A DNA stretch of 64,000 nt, taken from Cryphonectria parasitica EP155 (Eukaryota > Ascomycota > Sordariomycetes > Diaporthales > Cryphonectriaceae). The stretch's first letter is position 1, and every line of letters begins with the position of its first letter. Below the pieces are notes generated by a model that was given only the letters and a program-made list of their open reading frames with translations, was not told the DNA's origin and did not search any database. The DNA lies in the NCBI RefSeq assembly GCF_011745365.1, contig NW_024468912.1:2728001-2792000 (forward strand), written 5' to 3'. Positions 10,225 to 20,105 of this stretch are shown here, piece after piece. A program made the position numbers and the translations under genes.

Positions 10225-13137
10225 TCAAACCTCATCAAAATCATGGTCGTAATAATATTCATATTCATTAAGGTTGTCGTAGTTGTTGTCGTCGTCATAA
10301 TCGTTCTGATCCTCAGGGCCTGGTGGCGCTTGCATCATGCTGCCAGGCCATATTTCCTGGCTGGGTACAGCACTGCGCAGCAAGCCAGAGTTGATCGGCG
10401 CCGGTATCAGCATGCTTTTCTCTCTGTCGATAATCGTCTGCTCAAGCCGGGTGACCTGTCCCTGGGGATGTAACGCGTCATCAACAGCACCATTATGGTC
10501 CTTTGATGTCTGTGGGACGCTGGAAACAAGGCCGTTTCGCTCGCAGAAATCTATAAAGGCTTTCCAGTTTGGATCCTCGACGAGAAGCTCCCGTTTCCCC
10601 ACAACGATGAGGCCGTGTTTGGCCCTCGTCAGGGCGACATTGAGCTTGTTGGGTGTGCCGATGATACCCCATCCTATCTGCTGGTCTCGTTCGACAAACT
10701 TCTTCCTCGCTCTCGTCACGCAGAGAATCACCACGCTCCTCTCAAGCCCCTGAAAAGCCTCTGTGGGACCGATATTGACATCCCATAGGCTTCCGTACGC
10801 GGGCTTTCGGATGCACTTCCGCAGGTGTGTGACCTGTGCTTTGAATGGAGACATGATGCACACCTCTTCTTGCTCGACCAGCCCGGACTGCACCAAGGAC
10901 TTTGCGTAGGCACACGCAATGGCAGCCTCGCCGTGGTTATACCAGCCGCCTGTCCCCTCGAACAGCCCAGGAAGCTCGAGCTCGTCCAGCGAGGGGTTGT
11001 CGTGGAAGAGCACAGGCCAACGGCGACCTTTCCAGCACTCCCACGTGGACAGACGGTCAGTGCCTGTCGCCTCGGGCTCCAGCGTGTCCCAGTAAAAGAG
11101 GTGCGAGGGAAGTGCCAGGATGGCCGGATGCGATCGATAGTTGCGTATGAGATTGGTGAAGGCGGGCCGCAAGACAGGCAGGATGGACCGCGTGAGCGGC
11201 GTAGGCGCCTCGCCCTTCTTGCCTCGAGCCAGAGGATGATCAGCATATACAGGACGACTGAAGAGCCGTGCAAAGAGGGACTTCTGGAGAGGCGAGTGTG
11301 CCAACGATGTCCTTGGTCCCAGCTGGTGCTCATCACCAGCCATGACAACCAAGGGCGCTGGTGTGCCAGAGTAACGCACGGCGGGTGGTGCCACCACAAC
11401 AAGGGGTATCAGGGCCTCAGGTTCCGTCGCCTGGGCTGCCTCATCGATCAAGAGAGCTGACCAGTGCAGCGTGGGCTCGGGTGCAACAGGCTGGCGCGGG
11501 TTGATGACAGAACACGTATCCTGCATGCCTATCTGAATGGCGTACAGGTCTTTGTTGGTCATTCTGCCCCTTGTCAACATGGAGGCATCCTTGCAGGTCG
11601 TGACGACCACACGACATCTCATCAGAATGTGGAAAGGAGGCAGCGAGAACTCTTCTTTGTGCACAAAGCAGAAAGGGAGAAGAGCATCCGGCACCTCGGC
11701 GAATGTCCGGCAGGGCCTATTCAGTCGCAACATCTGGCCAGGCTCGAGGGGTCCGATGAGACGCTGACAGAGGATGTCTGCTGCGGGATCTGAAGGCGCA
11801 CAGAGGATGATGTGGCTATGCTCTGTTGAGTTCTTGATGAGCTGCAGGGCTGTCTCGATGATGGTCTTTGTCTTCCCCGTGCCAGGCGGGCCAGAGACCA
11901 AGTATGGTAACGTGCCGTGGCAGCGTGACCAGATACTTTCGACGGCCTTTTTCTGCTCCAAGTTGAGTTTTGGGTCAAAGAACTGCTGCTCAAAGACACC
12001 TGGGTGCAGTTGCTCCTGAATAGTCACATCCACAAAGGTCGGAAAGAGCATCGAGTTGAGCCAGCCTCCATGAGGAAGTGCATTCTGTGCCTCGGGAAGG
12101 GCATATAACATGGGCATATGTCTGTCCATGGACACCTGGAACTGGATGTTGAACCTTGCAGTGTAACTGGTAGAGAACGGAGGGAGACCAGTGACCCGGA
12201 GATGAAGAGTCTCGGTGGATCGTGCAACGCCCATTACTCGTGCGAAGTAGATGACGCCGGTCCAACCGGGCGCGGCCTTGATCAATGATGTCTGCGCAAT
12301 TTTGTTCCCCAGTGCCGTCATCTCAGAGAGCCATTCCTTCATCCCAAGCAGGTTCCCATCACTTCCGTAGCGCAGCTGGCGCAGCTGGACAACATCGTCT
12401 TCCTCCACAAAGGGGCTGTTTTCCCTGAGACCGGGGACATGCACGGTCAAGAGAGCCTCGTCGGGCTGTAACGAGGGAAATGCCGGCTTGATGTTGCACT
12501 CATGACCATAGAGAGAACATGCCTCAATCTCTCTCCCCTCAGCCTCCCTCTCCTGCCGCTGATGGTATTCGAAGAAAGCCTCATAGTGACGGGGGCCGAG
12601 GCTGGCTGTGGCAGCAGCTGAAGGAATCGGCGGTGGGGCCAGAATGCGAGGCGTGGGAAGGAAGCCAGCGGCGGGTCCAAGCGATTGAGAGATGTAGGCG
12701 TCATAGTTGATAGCTTTCTTTGGGATGGTCGATATACTCCTGCCAGGAAGCGTGTTTATGACAGCGAAAGCTGTTGGAACAAAAGGGCGGGCGTAGACGT
12801 TGAAAGCAGAAGACGACTCCTCATCCAGGTTCACAGCTTGAGCGTGAGTTGGTTGGAGGAGAGGAGGGTATTGAGATGACGGGGCGGGTGTAGTAGTAGT
12901 AGAGCTTGGCTTGGGGTTCTTCTTGTCGGACTGGTCATTTTTCGTAGGTTGAACGGTACTCTTCGTTCCGGTTTCCTTGCCTCGTATGCCATTCTCACCG
13001 GACCATGTGTTATGGTTGTTCGCCGTCGTGTCTGGGATCTTGGGACGTATTGGCAGAGCTGGCACGACAGCTTTGGGGTCAGAGACCTTCTTGGTTTCAG
13101 GGTCGACGATTGGAATGGCACTCGACTTCCGAGGCAT
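10225..13137 (-). CDS. Superfamily 1 RNA helicase, UPF1/MOV10/SDE3-like
   Basis: Single-exon 970-residue protein starting at an ATG (13137). Helicase motifs appear in order: motif I GPPGTGKTKT (about residues 413-422), motif II LLIDEAAQATE (about 560-570, DEAA Walker B), motif III VMAGDEHQLGP (about 597), NYRSHPAIL (about 663), EAFQGLERSVVI (about 793) and the motif VI region NVALTRAKHGLIVVG (about 835). This is the SF1B order of UPF1-like helicases. The N-terminal 100 residues are disordered; residues about 250-400 resemble the beta-rich region preceding the core in MOV10/SDE3 proteins, some of which act in RNA silencing. The last 20 residues are an Asp/Asn/Tyr-rich acidic tail. Silencing role is inference. 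Divergent from mutY. Confidence 0.85.
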   Translation of the reverse strand: MPRKSSAIPIVDPETKKVSDPKAVVPALPIRPKIPDTTANNHNTWSGENGIRGKETGTKSTVQPTKNDQSDKKNPKPSSTTTTPAPSSQYPPLLQPTHAQAVNLDEESSSAFNVYARPFVPTAFAVINTLPGRSISTIPKKAINYDAYISQSLGPAAGFLPTPRILAPPPIPSAAATASLGPRHYEAFFEYHQRQEREAEGREIEACSLYGHECNIKPAFPSLQPDEALLTVHVPGLRENSPFVEEDDVVQLRQLRYGSDGNLLGMKEWLSEMTALGNKIAQTSLIKAAPGWTGVIYFARVMGVARSTETLHLRVTGLPPFSTSYTARFNIQFQVSMDRHMPMLYALPEAQNALPHGGWLNSMLFPTFVDVTIQEQLHPGVFEQQFFDPKLNLEQKKAVESIWSRCHGTLPYLVSGPPGTGKTKTIIETALQLIKNSTEHSHIILCAPSDPAADILCQRLIGPLEPGQMLRLNRPCRTFAEVPDALLPFCFVHKEEFSLPPFHILMRCRVVVTTCKDASMLTRGRMTNKDLYAIQIGMQDTCSVINPRQPVAPEPTLHWSALLIDEAAQATEPEALIPLVVVAPPAVRYSGTPAPLVVMAGDEHQLGPRTSLAHSPLQKSLFARLFSRPVYADHPLARGKKGEAPTPLTRSILPVLRPAFTNLIRNYRSHPAILALPSHLFYWDTLEPEATGTDRLSTWECWKGRRWPVLFHDNPSLDELELPGLFEGTGGWYNHGEAAIACAYAKSLVQSGLVEQEEVCIMSPFKAQVTHLRKCIRKPAYGSLWDVNIGPTEAFQGLERSVVILCVTRARKKFVERDQQIGWGIIGTPNKLNVALTRAKHGLIVVGKRELLVEDPNWKAFIDFCERNGLVSSVPQTSKDHNGAVDDALHPQGQVTRLEQTIIDREKSMLIPAPINSGLLRSAVPSQEIWPGSMMQAPPGPEDQNDYDDDNNYDNLNEYEYYYDHDFDEV

Positions 13138-13707
13138 TCTGGAGGAGGGCGTTGTGCAGTCTCCCAGTTGTGCGCGCGAGACAGAGACAAAGAGAAAGAG
13201 AGCGGGTCGACTCAGAAGGCGTAGGAAAGGTGACGATTCGCACGGCTAGATCGATAGACATTCAGGGCCGAGATCCTCCAGAGCTTAGGGCACTGGGACG
13301 TCTGCACCGAGCTGGGCCTATCCTCTTCGAGGTCCGACAGCTGTTCTGAGCGAGCTGCCTTGGGAGACAGCCAACCGCGATCAAAGGTGCAGGCTATGGT
13401 TAGCAGCCAGCCCATCAGGGTTAGGGTGACAGCATCTCGGTACTATGTACATAGTACTACATGTAGTAGTACGTACGTATAGTATCCAAGCAACCTCCTG
13501 GCTGGATTTGCTTGGGCAGGAGCGAGTACTACGGTACACTGCTGTCATTTACCAAGGCAAGCTCACGAATTGGTCGATTCACTCGTACCATACCTGCCAC
13601 CCCCGGAGGAAAACAGTCCTGGCCTCATTTATTGTTGTATCTCACGAGAACCACACGCTAAGGTGGGCGGGCGTGGAGTCAAAATCACCCATCGAAATAT
13701 ATTTCAG
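13138..13707. promoter_or_regulatory. Shared divergent promoter region (helicase / mutY)
   Basis: 570 bp between the two ATGs. It contains adjacent perfect palindromes: TACTATGTACATAGTA (13441-13456), TACTACATGTAGTA (13455-13468) and TACGTACGTA (13470-13479). CAG directly before the mutY ATG (13705-13707) could be a splice acceptor of an intron in the leader. Function of the palindromes is unknown. Confidence 0.45.
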
Positions 13708-15714
13708 ATGGCAGTCCGTCGACAAAGTTCGCTGGTCGCGTCGAAACGCATACAGACGCAGCTGAATTCGTATGAAGAGACAGAGAACTACATCGAGAAG
13801 ACCAGAGGGAAGCCATCACCCCGGAAGACGCCACAAAAACGCGTGTCAAGACGAGAAAGCGACGCGTCTGATGCAAGCGATGGTGTTGCCCAACCACCTC
13901 AGCGTCCAGTAAAAAGGGCCAGAGGAAACAGGAATAAGAATGGAACAGGCCCGGAGCCAGCTTTAAACCTGCATCAACGCCTATTCTCAACAACCAACTC
14001 GGAGTCTGACGCTCAAGTATCCTCGTGCCGCTTTCCGCTCCGTCAGCACAGCCTCGAGTATCACCGGCCTCTTCTGCTCCACGGAGAACTCGGCAGTCGT
14101 GGCAGGTCTGCCCTTCTGGACTGGTATGATGGGGTCAGCACCGATCGTTTGATGCCCTGGAGGAAGCCTTTCATAGATGTCAAGGACTACGACAATGCTG
14201 CCGAGCTTCAGAGGGCCCTCACACAGCGCGCCTACGAGGTCTTCATATCTGAGATCATGCTCCAGCAGACGCGGGTTAAAGTTGTCATTGATTATTGGAA
14301 CAGGTGGATGGAGAAGTGGCCAACGATCTACGACCTGGCAAAGGCCGACGAAGACGATGTCATGAGTGCCTGGACAGGTCTGGGCTACTATTCAAGGTGC
14401 AAACGCATTCTTGAGGCCTGCAGGAAGGTCGTCCGACACCCAGACTGGTGCGGCCTGATGCCTCAGGATGCCAAGACACTCGAGAAGGAGATACCTGGTG
14501 TTGGGCCGTACACCGCCGGTGCTCTCTCGTCCATTGTGTTTGGCCGCCCGGCGCCGATGGTCGATGGAAACGTCTTGCGCGTGCTCAGCCGCCAGCTAGG
14601 CGTGCTGGGGGATATTAAGAACGACAAGACCATCATTGGCCTAATCTGGGCTTGTGCAAGTGCTCTTGTGGAGACTGTCGCGCTCGAGGCTGCTGCTACT
14701 GCTCCTGCTGCTACTGAAGAAGAAGAAGAACGTGAGGAGGTGGGCGAGGTACAGCCCAACGACGGTCCAGGGCGTTGGGGACAGGCACTGATGGAGCTAG
14801 GAAGCACTGTTTGCACTCCCCAGCCAAACTGCTCGATATGTCCCATTACGATGACGTGCCGCGCGTACGAAGAGGGCTCCACGCTTTCGGAAGCCGGACT
14901 GCCCCGGAGAAGTGTCATCAAAACGTCACAACCAGTCGAGATCGAGGACCTGTGTCGATTATGTGAGCCTTTCGAGACTGCTGCTACAGACCATGCCGCT
15001 CAGAAGTCGGCCGTGAGGAAACCAAAACAGGCTACCTTGTCGTCCTTCTTCACACCTGGCTCAACAGGAACAACTGGCAAGAAGGCTGGGGCTAGTTCCC
15101 AAGAGTGTCTCTCTCCTGAAGCGCTCAAAGTCATCGTTGCCCATGCTCAGAAGTTCCCGGTCAAGGTTGTGAAGAAAGCCTTGCGGGAGCAGGAGACCCT
15201 CGTGTGCGCAATACAGCGGGCTAGTGATGGGATGTATCTGCTACAGAAACGTCCAAACAAAGGTAAGTCGCACCGAAGGAAAAAGCAGAGGAAGCAGAAG
15301 AACAGGAAGGCCAAGCTGCTAAACGTAATAGGTCTCCTCGCCGGTATGTGGGAGTTTCCAAGCCAGATTCTCGCAGAGGCCAACGATAGCACTGCAGCGT
15401 CTCGAAAGCGATCGGCCCGCAATTTTGTGACAGATCTTTTCGACCTGGGAGATTCGTCGGCTGCGGGTAGGAAGCAGAGCCTCATTCTAGAATATCGCGG
15501 AGAGCTGGGCAGCGTGCCATGGGTTTTCTCTCATCTGAAGCTTACGATGCATGTCCATCTGTTCCGGTTGAAGAACGGCCAACAGGAGACACCAGTAGCC
15601 CACGCCCAAGACGAGAACCCACGCCGCTGGGCCACCTCGGCAGCTGTGGAAGGAGAGACGATGGGGACTGGAATGCGCCAATGCTGGAAACTTGTTGCAG
15701 ACATAACATCGTGA
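13708..15714 (+). CDS. mutY: A/G-specific adenine DNA glycosylase (MutY/MUTYH)
   Basis: Two exons: 13708..15262 and 15332..15714, 645 residues. Removes adenine mispaired with 8-oxoguanine in base excision repair (nucleus and/or mitochondria). Visible: catalytic E182 (SEIMLQQTRV), helix-hairpin-helix EIPGVGPYTAGA (about 261-271), catalytic D286 (MVDGNVLRV), a cluster with C369, C375, C378, C384, and a C-terminal NUDIX-like 8-oxoG recognition domain. The 69-nt intron (15263..15331, GTAAGT...CTAAAC...TAG) is in frame and stop-free, so it can be misread as coding; removal gives KRPNKG|LLAGMWEFP, the conserved joint. Oddities: an acidic insert (about 325-353), and a Fe-S loop of C-X5-C-X2-C-X5-C where E. 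coli and human enzymes have C-X6-C-X2-C-X5-C. The frame is open upstream to 13570 but lacks an ATG before 13708. Confidence 0.92.
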   Translation: MAVRRQSSLVASKRIQTQLNSYEETENYIEKTRGKPSPRKTPQKRVSRRESDASDASDGVAQPPQRPVKRARGNRNKNGTGPEPALNLHQRLFSTTNSESDAQVSSCRFPLRQHSLEYHRPLLLHGELGSRGRSALLDWYDGVSTDRLMPWRKPFIDVKDYDNAAELQRALTQRAYEVFISEIMLQQTRVKVVIDYWNRWMEKWPTIYDLAKADEDDVMSAWTGLGYYSRCKRILEACRKVVRHPDWCGLMPQDAKTLEKEIPGVGPYTAGALSSIVFGRPAPMVDGNVLRVLSRQLGVLGDIKNDKTIIGLIWACASALVETVALEAAATAPAATEEEEEREEVGEVQPNDGPGRWGQALMELGSTVCTPQPNCSICPITMTCRAYEEGSTLSEAGLPRRSVIKTSQPVEIEDLCRLCEPFETAATDHAAQKSAVRKPKQATLSSFFTPGSTGTTGKKAGASSQECLSPEALKVIVAHAQKFPVKVVKKALREQETLVCAIQRASDGMYLLQKRPNKGKSHRRKKQRKQKNRKAKLLNVIGLLAGMWEFPSQILAEANDSTAASRKRSARNFVTDLFDLGDSSAAGRKQSLILEYRGELGSVPWVFSHLKLTMHVHLFRLKNGQQETPVAHAQDENPRRWATSAAVEGETMGTGMRQCWKLVADITS

Positions 15715-15824
15715 TCGTGATGGGCAGCAAAGAAGAAAATCAGCAGTGAATTAAGCCGACAGAAACCCCTCACAGTTGTGTGCGAGAATAGTCGGCCCAC
15801 GATTGAAAGACACAATATCGTGAT

Positions 15825-15840
15825 ACACACACGCACACAC

Positions 15841-15875
<35 letters not shown>
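15825..15875. repeat. (AC)n microsatellite
   Basis: About 25 AC units with two G interruptions, 110 bp downstream of mutY, in its likely 3' region. Confidence 0.95.
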
Positions 15876-15877
<2 letters not shown>

Positions 15878-16473
15878 CATGCAGTGAACCAGGCAATCGG
15901 CGGTAAGAGTCAGCAGATTGTCATGATGGTTGAAACGTCTCGTCGGATCTTTAACTTTTCGGAGCGCTGATCCTGTGGATACATTCACAAGTCAAGAGAG
16001 AACAGCCTGTCGACATTTCCCATATTTGGCAGGCCGGGATACTCTTTTGAAAGAGAGGGTGGCAGTGAGCATGGCCGGAAATAGACGTAGGCGCCACAGC
16101 CCTGCATCGATCTGCTCTCTGGTCACAGTTCCGAGCCAAGTTCTGACATCAGATCTGCCGGAAGAGGATAATTTGTCGATCAAGTGCAGCAAGACGCTTG
16201 TCAAACAATGATAGGCTCTCGAGGGCTCAAGAGAACATGCAAAGACTGCAAGAGGTTGCGTGGCAGTGCAGCCTGTTACGAATACAGCACAACACGGCCC
16301 CTCTTCTTTTGTCTCTTGTCAAGAGAAAAGAGGAACCACATTGGAATTTGCCGAACGCTAAGAGCCACGCGAACGACGAGAAGCAGCCATTCAGTCGGCC
16401 CGCGGATATTTCGGAGACGATGGCGATCCTCTGCCGCGCGGGAACGCTAGAATCGTGGCTCCTTTGGCGTGGA

Positions 16474-16499
16474 TGTGTGTGTGTGTGTGTGTGTGTGTG
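16474..16499. repeat. (TG)n microsatellite
   Basis: Thirteen TG units in the spacer between mutY and the glycosyltransferase-like gene. Confidence 0.95.
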
Positions 16500-17751
16500 C
16501 GCTATTCTCGCTCTGCTCTACTATACCACTACAGTAGTAGCTCGGCACTGGACAAGCCGCCACCAGGCGGCCCTGATCGTACTATCGAATGGTATGGTAC
16601 TGCGCCCGCGGTACACGTATGTGCTGGGCCGACAGACAAATGCGCGATTATGACCACTGCGGCTGGGCCTCCTCCTCCTACTCGTTTTCCTCTCGACCCT
16701 CTGTACAGTCGAGTTGGGAATGGGTGGGACAAGGCAATATATGTGCAATCTACTTGCAATATGGGATCTTCATCAACCTCGAGCAGTCGCGTTATTGGTG
16801 TGCCTCACAATTCCTCCGGGTCATGTTTGAGCATGGGGGACCTCTGAATGCGACCCAGAGTGGTGGGCGTGTTTTGAAACGCAAGGGATCCACTAGACTT
16901 GGGTGAATGCATATCGGGTGGGCCTGTAGACGCGGCCGTTGGTCGGTCTCACTGAGGAGGAGGCCCCTGGATCTTGGAGTCCTGCATAGAGGGTGTCCAG
17001 TGTTCCCTCCAGGGCCTGCTCCTCGCTTGGGGAAGAAGCCTGCATACCTTCTCTCTCGCTCTCTTGCAGCCTGCCATCCTGGTTCTAATCATCACGGACG
17101 AGGAGCTCCACAATGATGCACACTCGAGCTGACGTGCCAGAGTGGCTGCTTAGTGGCAACGATTGGTAGACAGGTTTGCTGACCTCGTTTCTCCAGGTTT
17201 TCGTGGTTGTCGTCACTAGGTTTTTTTTTTTAATTTTTTTTTCGTGTTTTCGAACAAGCTGGAGATTAGCAGAGAGCCTCTTGCGCCGGGCTTCTCCTTT
17301 TTTCTTCCGTTTTTCTTACTCCTTCTTACATGACTAGGTGGAAATCACCTTGGCTTTTTTTACCTTTTCCTTTTTACTACTATTCTTTTTAGGGGCTTGT
17401 TCGTTCGTCTTTCTCTCACTCATCGGACCTGTCTTTTTGATCTTGTCAGATCGACCGACCCTGCGAAACAACTGTGGTCTCTTAACTGTCTTGTCTTGTT
17501 TTCTTTCCCAATTTCTCCTGAACATCGTCATTCCGTTGACTGCCCCTGGCCGGGTTCCGGTAAAAAAGCAAGAAACTACCCTTTCGCTATCACCTCTGAT
17601 CGACAAACGTATCTGAGCCTGAATCGCACCAATTGCGGTAATTTGACCTTCACGAGCTTTTAATACGACGACCTCAGATCCTCAAAGAACCCCTCCCCCC
17701 CTCCGTGCTCCGCCGCCCATCACCGCCATCCCACTGCCAACCCACCGCTGT

Positions 17752-17788
17752 TCCTCCTCCTCCTCCTCCTCCTCCTCCTCCTCCTCCT
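17752..17788. repeat. (CCT)n trinucleotide repeat in a 5' leader
   Basis: About twelve CCT units, ending 100 bp before the ATG at 17888, so probably in the transcript leader or core promoter of that gene. Confidence 0.9.
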
Positions 17789-17887
17789 ATATTTAGCTAC
17801 ATCGCTTTCTCGCCCGTTGCGACGAAGGCGAACAGCACAAAAATCACACAGCGGAATGGGAAACCTGGCTATCTTTTTGTCGACAAG

Positions 17888-19567
17888 ATGAGCGCCATGA
17901 CATATCGTCGCTCGACCCTCTACCGCTACAGGGGCGTTGCGGTGTTGGCGGTCTTTTGCCTCAGCATCTTCTTCCTGACGTCTCATCACTATGCGCCGCC
18001 GCTCGACGACTCGACCAACTCGGCGTCCATCATCAGCTGGATGAAGGATGGCGGCTATGAGATTCTGCTTCCGACAGAACAGGAGGACAAGCAGGCCAAA
18101 GGTCAGGGAGCTACCCCCGCCTCGTCCAAGACTGTCGTGCCCACAGGCTCACACGATGTGCCCTTGTCGATAGCCAACCTGGCAGACCAACACCCCAACG
18201 AGAAGGTCATGCAGCTGCAGACGGAGCTGCGCCAGCAGTCACAGCCCATGGACCCCCTGACCAAGGAGTTCATGTCGTGGCGCGACGAGACGTACAACCC
18301 CAAGGCGAAACCACCACCAAAGCCCGCGAGAGAGACGGCGGCTCCCATCCCAGACCCCTTCCCTCTCCTGTCGCAGGTGCCCGTGGAGGAGGTCCGCAAG
18401 AAGCTCGTGGTGCCCGAGATCAACCGTCCACCGCGCAAGCACGTTCCTGAGGAGACGCCGCTGCTGATCGGCTTCACGCGCAACTGGCCGCAGCTGCTGC
18501 AGTGCGTGTCGAGCTACATCGCCGCCGGGTGGCCCGCCGAGGACATCTACGTGGTCGAGAACACGGGCGTCATGCATGCCAACCGCAACGGCCAGCTCAC
18601 CCTGCAGAACCCCTTCTACCTCAACCACACCCAGCTGCACATCCTGGGCGTCAACGTCATCGTCACCCCGACCCTCATGAGCTTCGCCCAGCTGCAGAAC
18701 TTCTACGCCTGGACCGCCCTCGAGAGGAACTGGACCGAGTTCTTCTGGAGCCACCAGGACGTCGTCGCCTTCTCCTTCGAGAAGGAGTTCCGGCCCCACA
18801 CCGACGACAAGTCCATCCAGAACGCAAACTACCCGCTGTACGCGCGCGCCGTCGCCATCCTGCGCTTCCTGCGTCAGCCCGGCACCCCCAAGTGGGCCAA
18901 CCACTTCTTCGCCTATGACCACCTGACCCTCGTCCACCGCGACGCCGTCCTCGACATTGGCGGCTGGGACACGCACATACCCTTTTACGCAACCGATTGC
19001 GACTTCTACCTGCGCCAGAAATGGGCCGGCTACTTCCAGGGCTCGACGCAGATCGGCATCATCATCGACACCTCGACCGTGCTCGACGACTTTGGCGCCT
19101 TCTTCCGGATCCCAGGCATCCACGCCACCTTCCAGGGCGACCCGGGCCCAGAAGACCAACTGCAGCAGTACGAAGGCGGCGTCGGCGTTGACCCGGCGAG
19201 GCAGGCCGAGTTCCAGGAGCGCGAGGCCGAGCGCAAGAGGCTCGTCGACAAGGAGGGCGAGACGGTCGAGTACCTCGTGGACATTTCCTACCGCATGCAG
19301 GCCGTCAAGTATATCGACGGCGGGTCATGGCGCAACATGTGGCAGCTGCGCCAGGGCGGAGGCCAGGGCGAGCCCTTTTACCGGGACCAGGAAGGCTTCC
19401 AGATCGGCCTGGACACACAGATCGAGGCTGGCCGGAGGGTCTTCTCGGAGAAGTGGGGACACCGCGGCTGTGACATCTTTGACCGCACCGCTGAGGACGC
19501 GTGGACCCTGCAGCGGGATTGGAACGTGTTTACAGAAGGTCAAGGCCATGAGGGTCCTTATTGGTAA
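17888..19567 (+). CDS. Type II membrane protein, glycosyltransferase-like (Golgi)
   Basis: Single exon, 559 residues from the ATG at 17888 (the frame is open further up to a GTG at 17705 through a proline run encoded by the CCT repeat, but has no earlier ATG). Residues 1-15 are basic, 16-31 form one hydrophobic segment, then a Pro/Gln-rich stem of about 150 residues: the plan of a Golgi type II enzyme. The lumenal domain starts with ETPLLIGFTRNWPQLLQCVSSY and has a DxD-like TDCDFY (D370, D372) after GGWDTHIPFY, a pattern common in nucleotide-sugar-binding enzymes, and several N-X-T/S sites. I do not recognise the exact family; donor and acceptor unknown. Codon use is very GC3-rich. Confidence 0.7.
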   Translation: MSAMTYRRSTLYRYRGVAVLAVFCLSIFFLTSHHYAPPLDDSTNSASIISWMKDGGYEILLPTEQEDKQAKGQGATPASSKTVVPTGSHDVPLSIANLADQHPNEKVMQLQTELRQQSQPMDPLTKEFMSWRDETYNPKAKPPPKPARETAAPIPDPFPLLSQVPVEEVRKKLVVPEINRPPRKHVPEETPLLIGFTRNWPQLLQCVSSYIAAGWPAEDIYVVENTGVMHANRNGQLTLQNPFYLNHTQLHILGVNVIVTPTLMSFAQLQNFYAWTALERNWTEFFWSHQDVVAFSFEKEFRPHTDDKSIQNANYPLYARAVAILRFLRQPGTPKWANHFFAYDHLTLVHRDAVLDIGGWDTHIPFYATDCDFYLRQKWAGYFQGSTQIGIIIDTSTVLDDFGAFFRIPGIHATFQGDPGPEDQLQQYEGGVGVDPARQAEFQEREAERKRLVDKEGETVEYLVDISYRMQAVKYIDGGSWRNMWQLRQGGGQGEPFYRDQEGFQIGLDTQIEAGRRVFSEKWGHRGCDIFDRTAEDAWTLQRDWNVFTEGQGHEGPYW

Positions 19568-20069
19568 AGACAATAAAGTTGTGGGCGTGTATATCGATGG
19601 AGTACTACTGTACCTGGAAGGCATTCTGAACGGCGTTTACATGGGTCTTGATTATTTTGTGGAAAAAAAGGAAAGGGGAATTTTTCATACACATTTAGCA
19701 TCATAGAGATGAGGTATTACGCATATTTCCCAAGTCGGGAAGCCGATCGTTTTCCTGGGAGGGGCGGCGGCGTTGATGAACAGATGGCAGATGATTTTTG
19801 CCATGTATAAATGGGGGAAGTGAGATTGGGGACAAGCAAAGATCCGCCTTGATCAGCATAGTTATATTTACTTGTGTCCCACCACCACCACCACCACCAC
19901 CAGCCGTGTCTCACTTGAATGTCTCATCAGAGGAAATTTCGTCCCCTCCACTACGCGTCAAGTGTGTTCAGACCATAAGTTTGTCGCGACTTTTTTCTCG
20001 AAGACTACTTTTTTTAAGGAAAAGAAGAAATATATCTTGACTACTACATACTAAATTTATCAATATAGA

Positions 20070-20105
<36 letters not shown>

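Larger units (their letters stand above)
15715..17887. other. Intergenic region with simple repeats
   Basis: 2.2 kb between mutY and the glycosyltransferase-like gene. It holds an AC repeat, a TG repeat, a T-rich patch (17220-17245) and a CT-rich leader with a CCT repeat next to the downstream ATG. Open frames are short and low-complexity. Confidence 0.6.

Noticed and set aside
15825..16499. AC and TG tracts as a possible CRISPR-like array
   Set aside because: Simple dinucleotide repeats without spacers in a eukaryotic genome.
18239..19159. 306-codon minus-strand frame opposite the glycosyltransferase-like gene
   Set aside because: Antisense shadow caused by strong GC3 bias; composition Gly/Val/Asp-rich with no motif.
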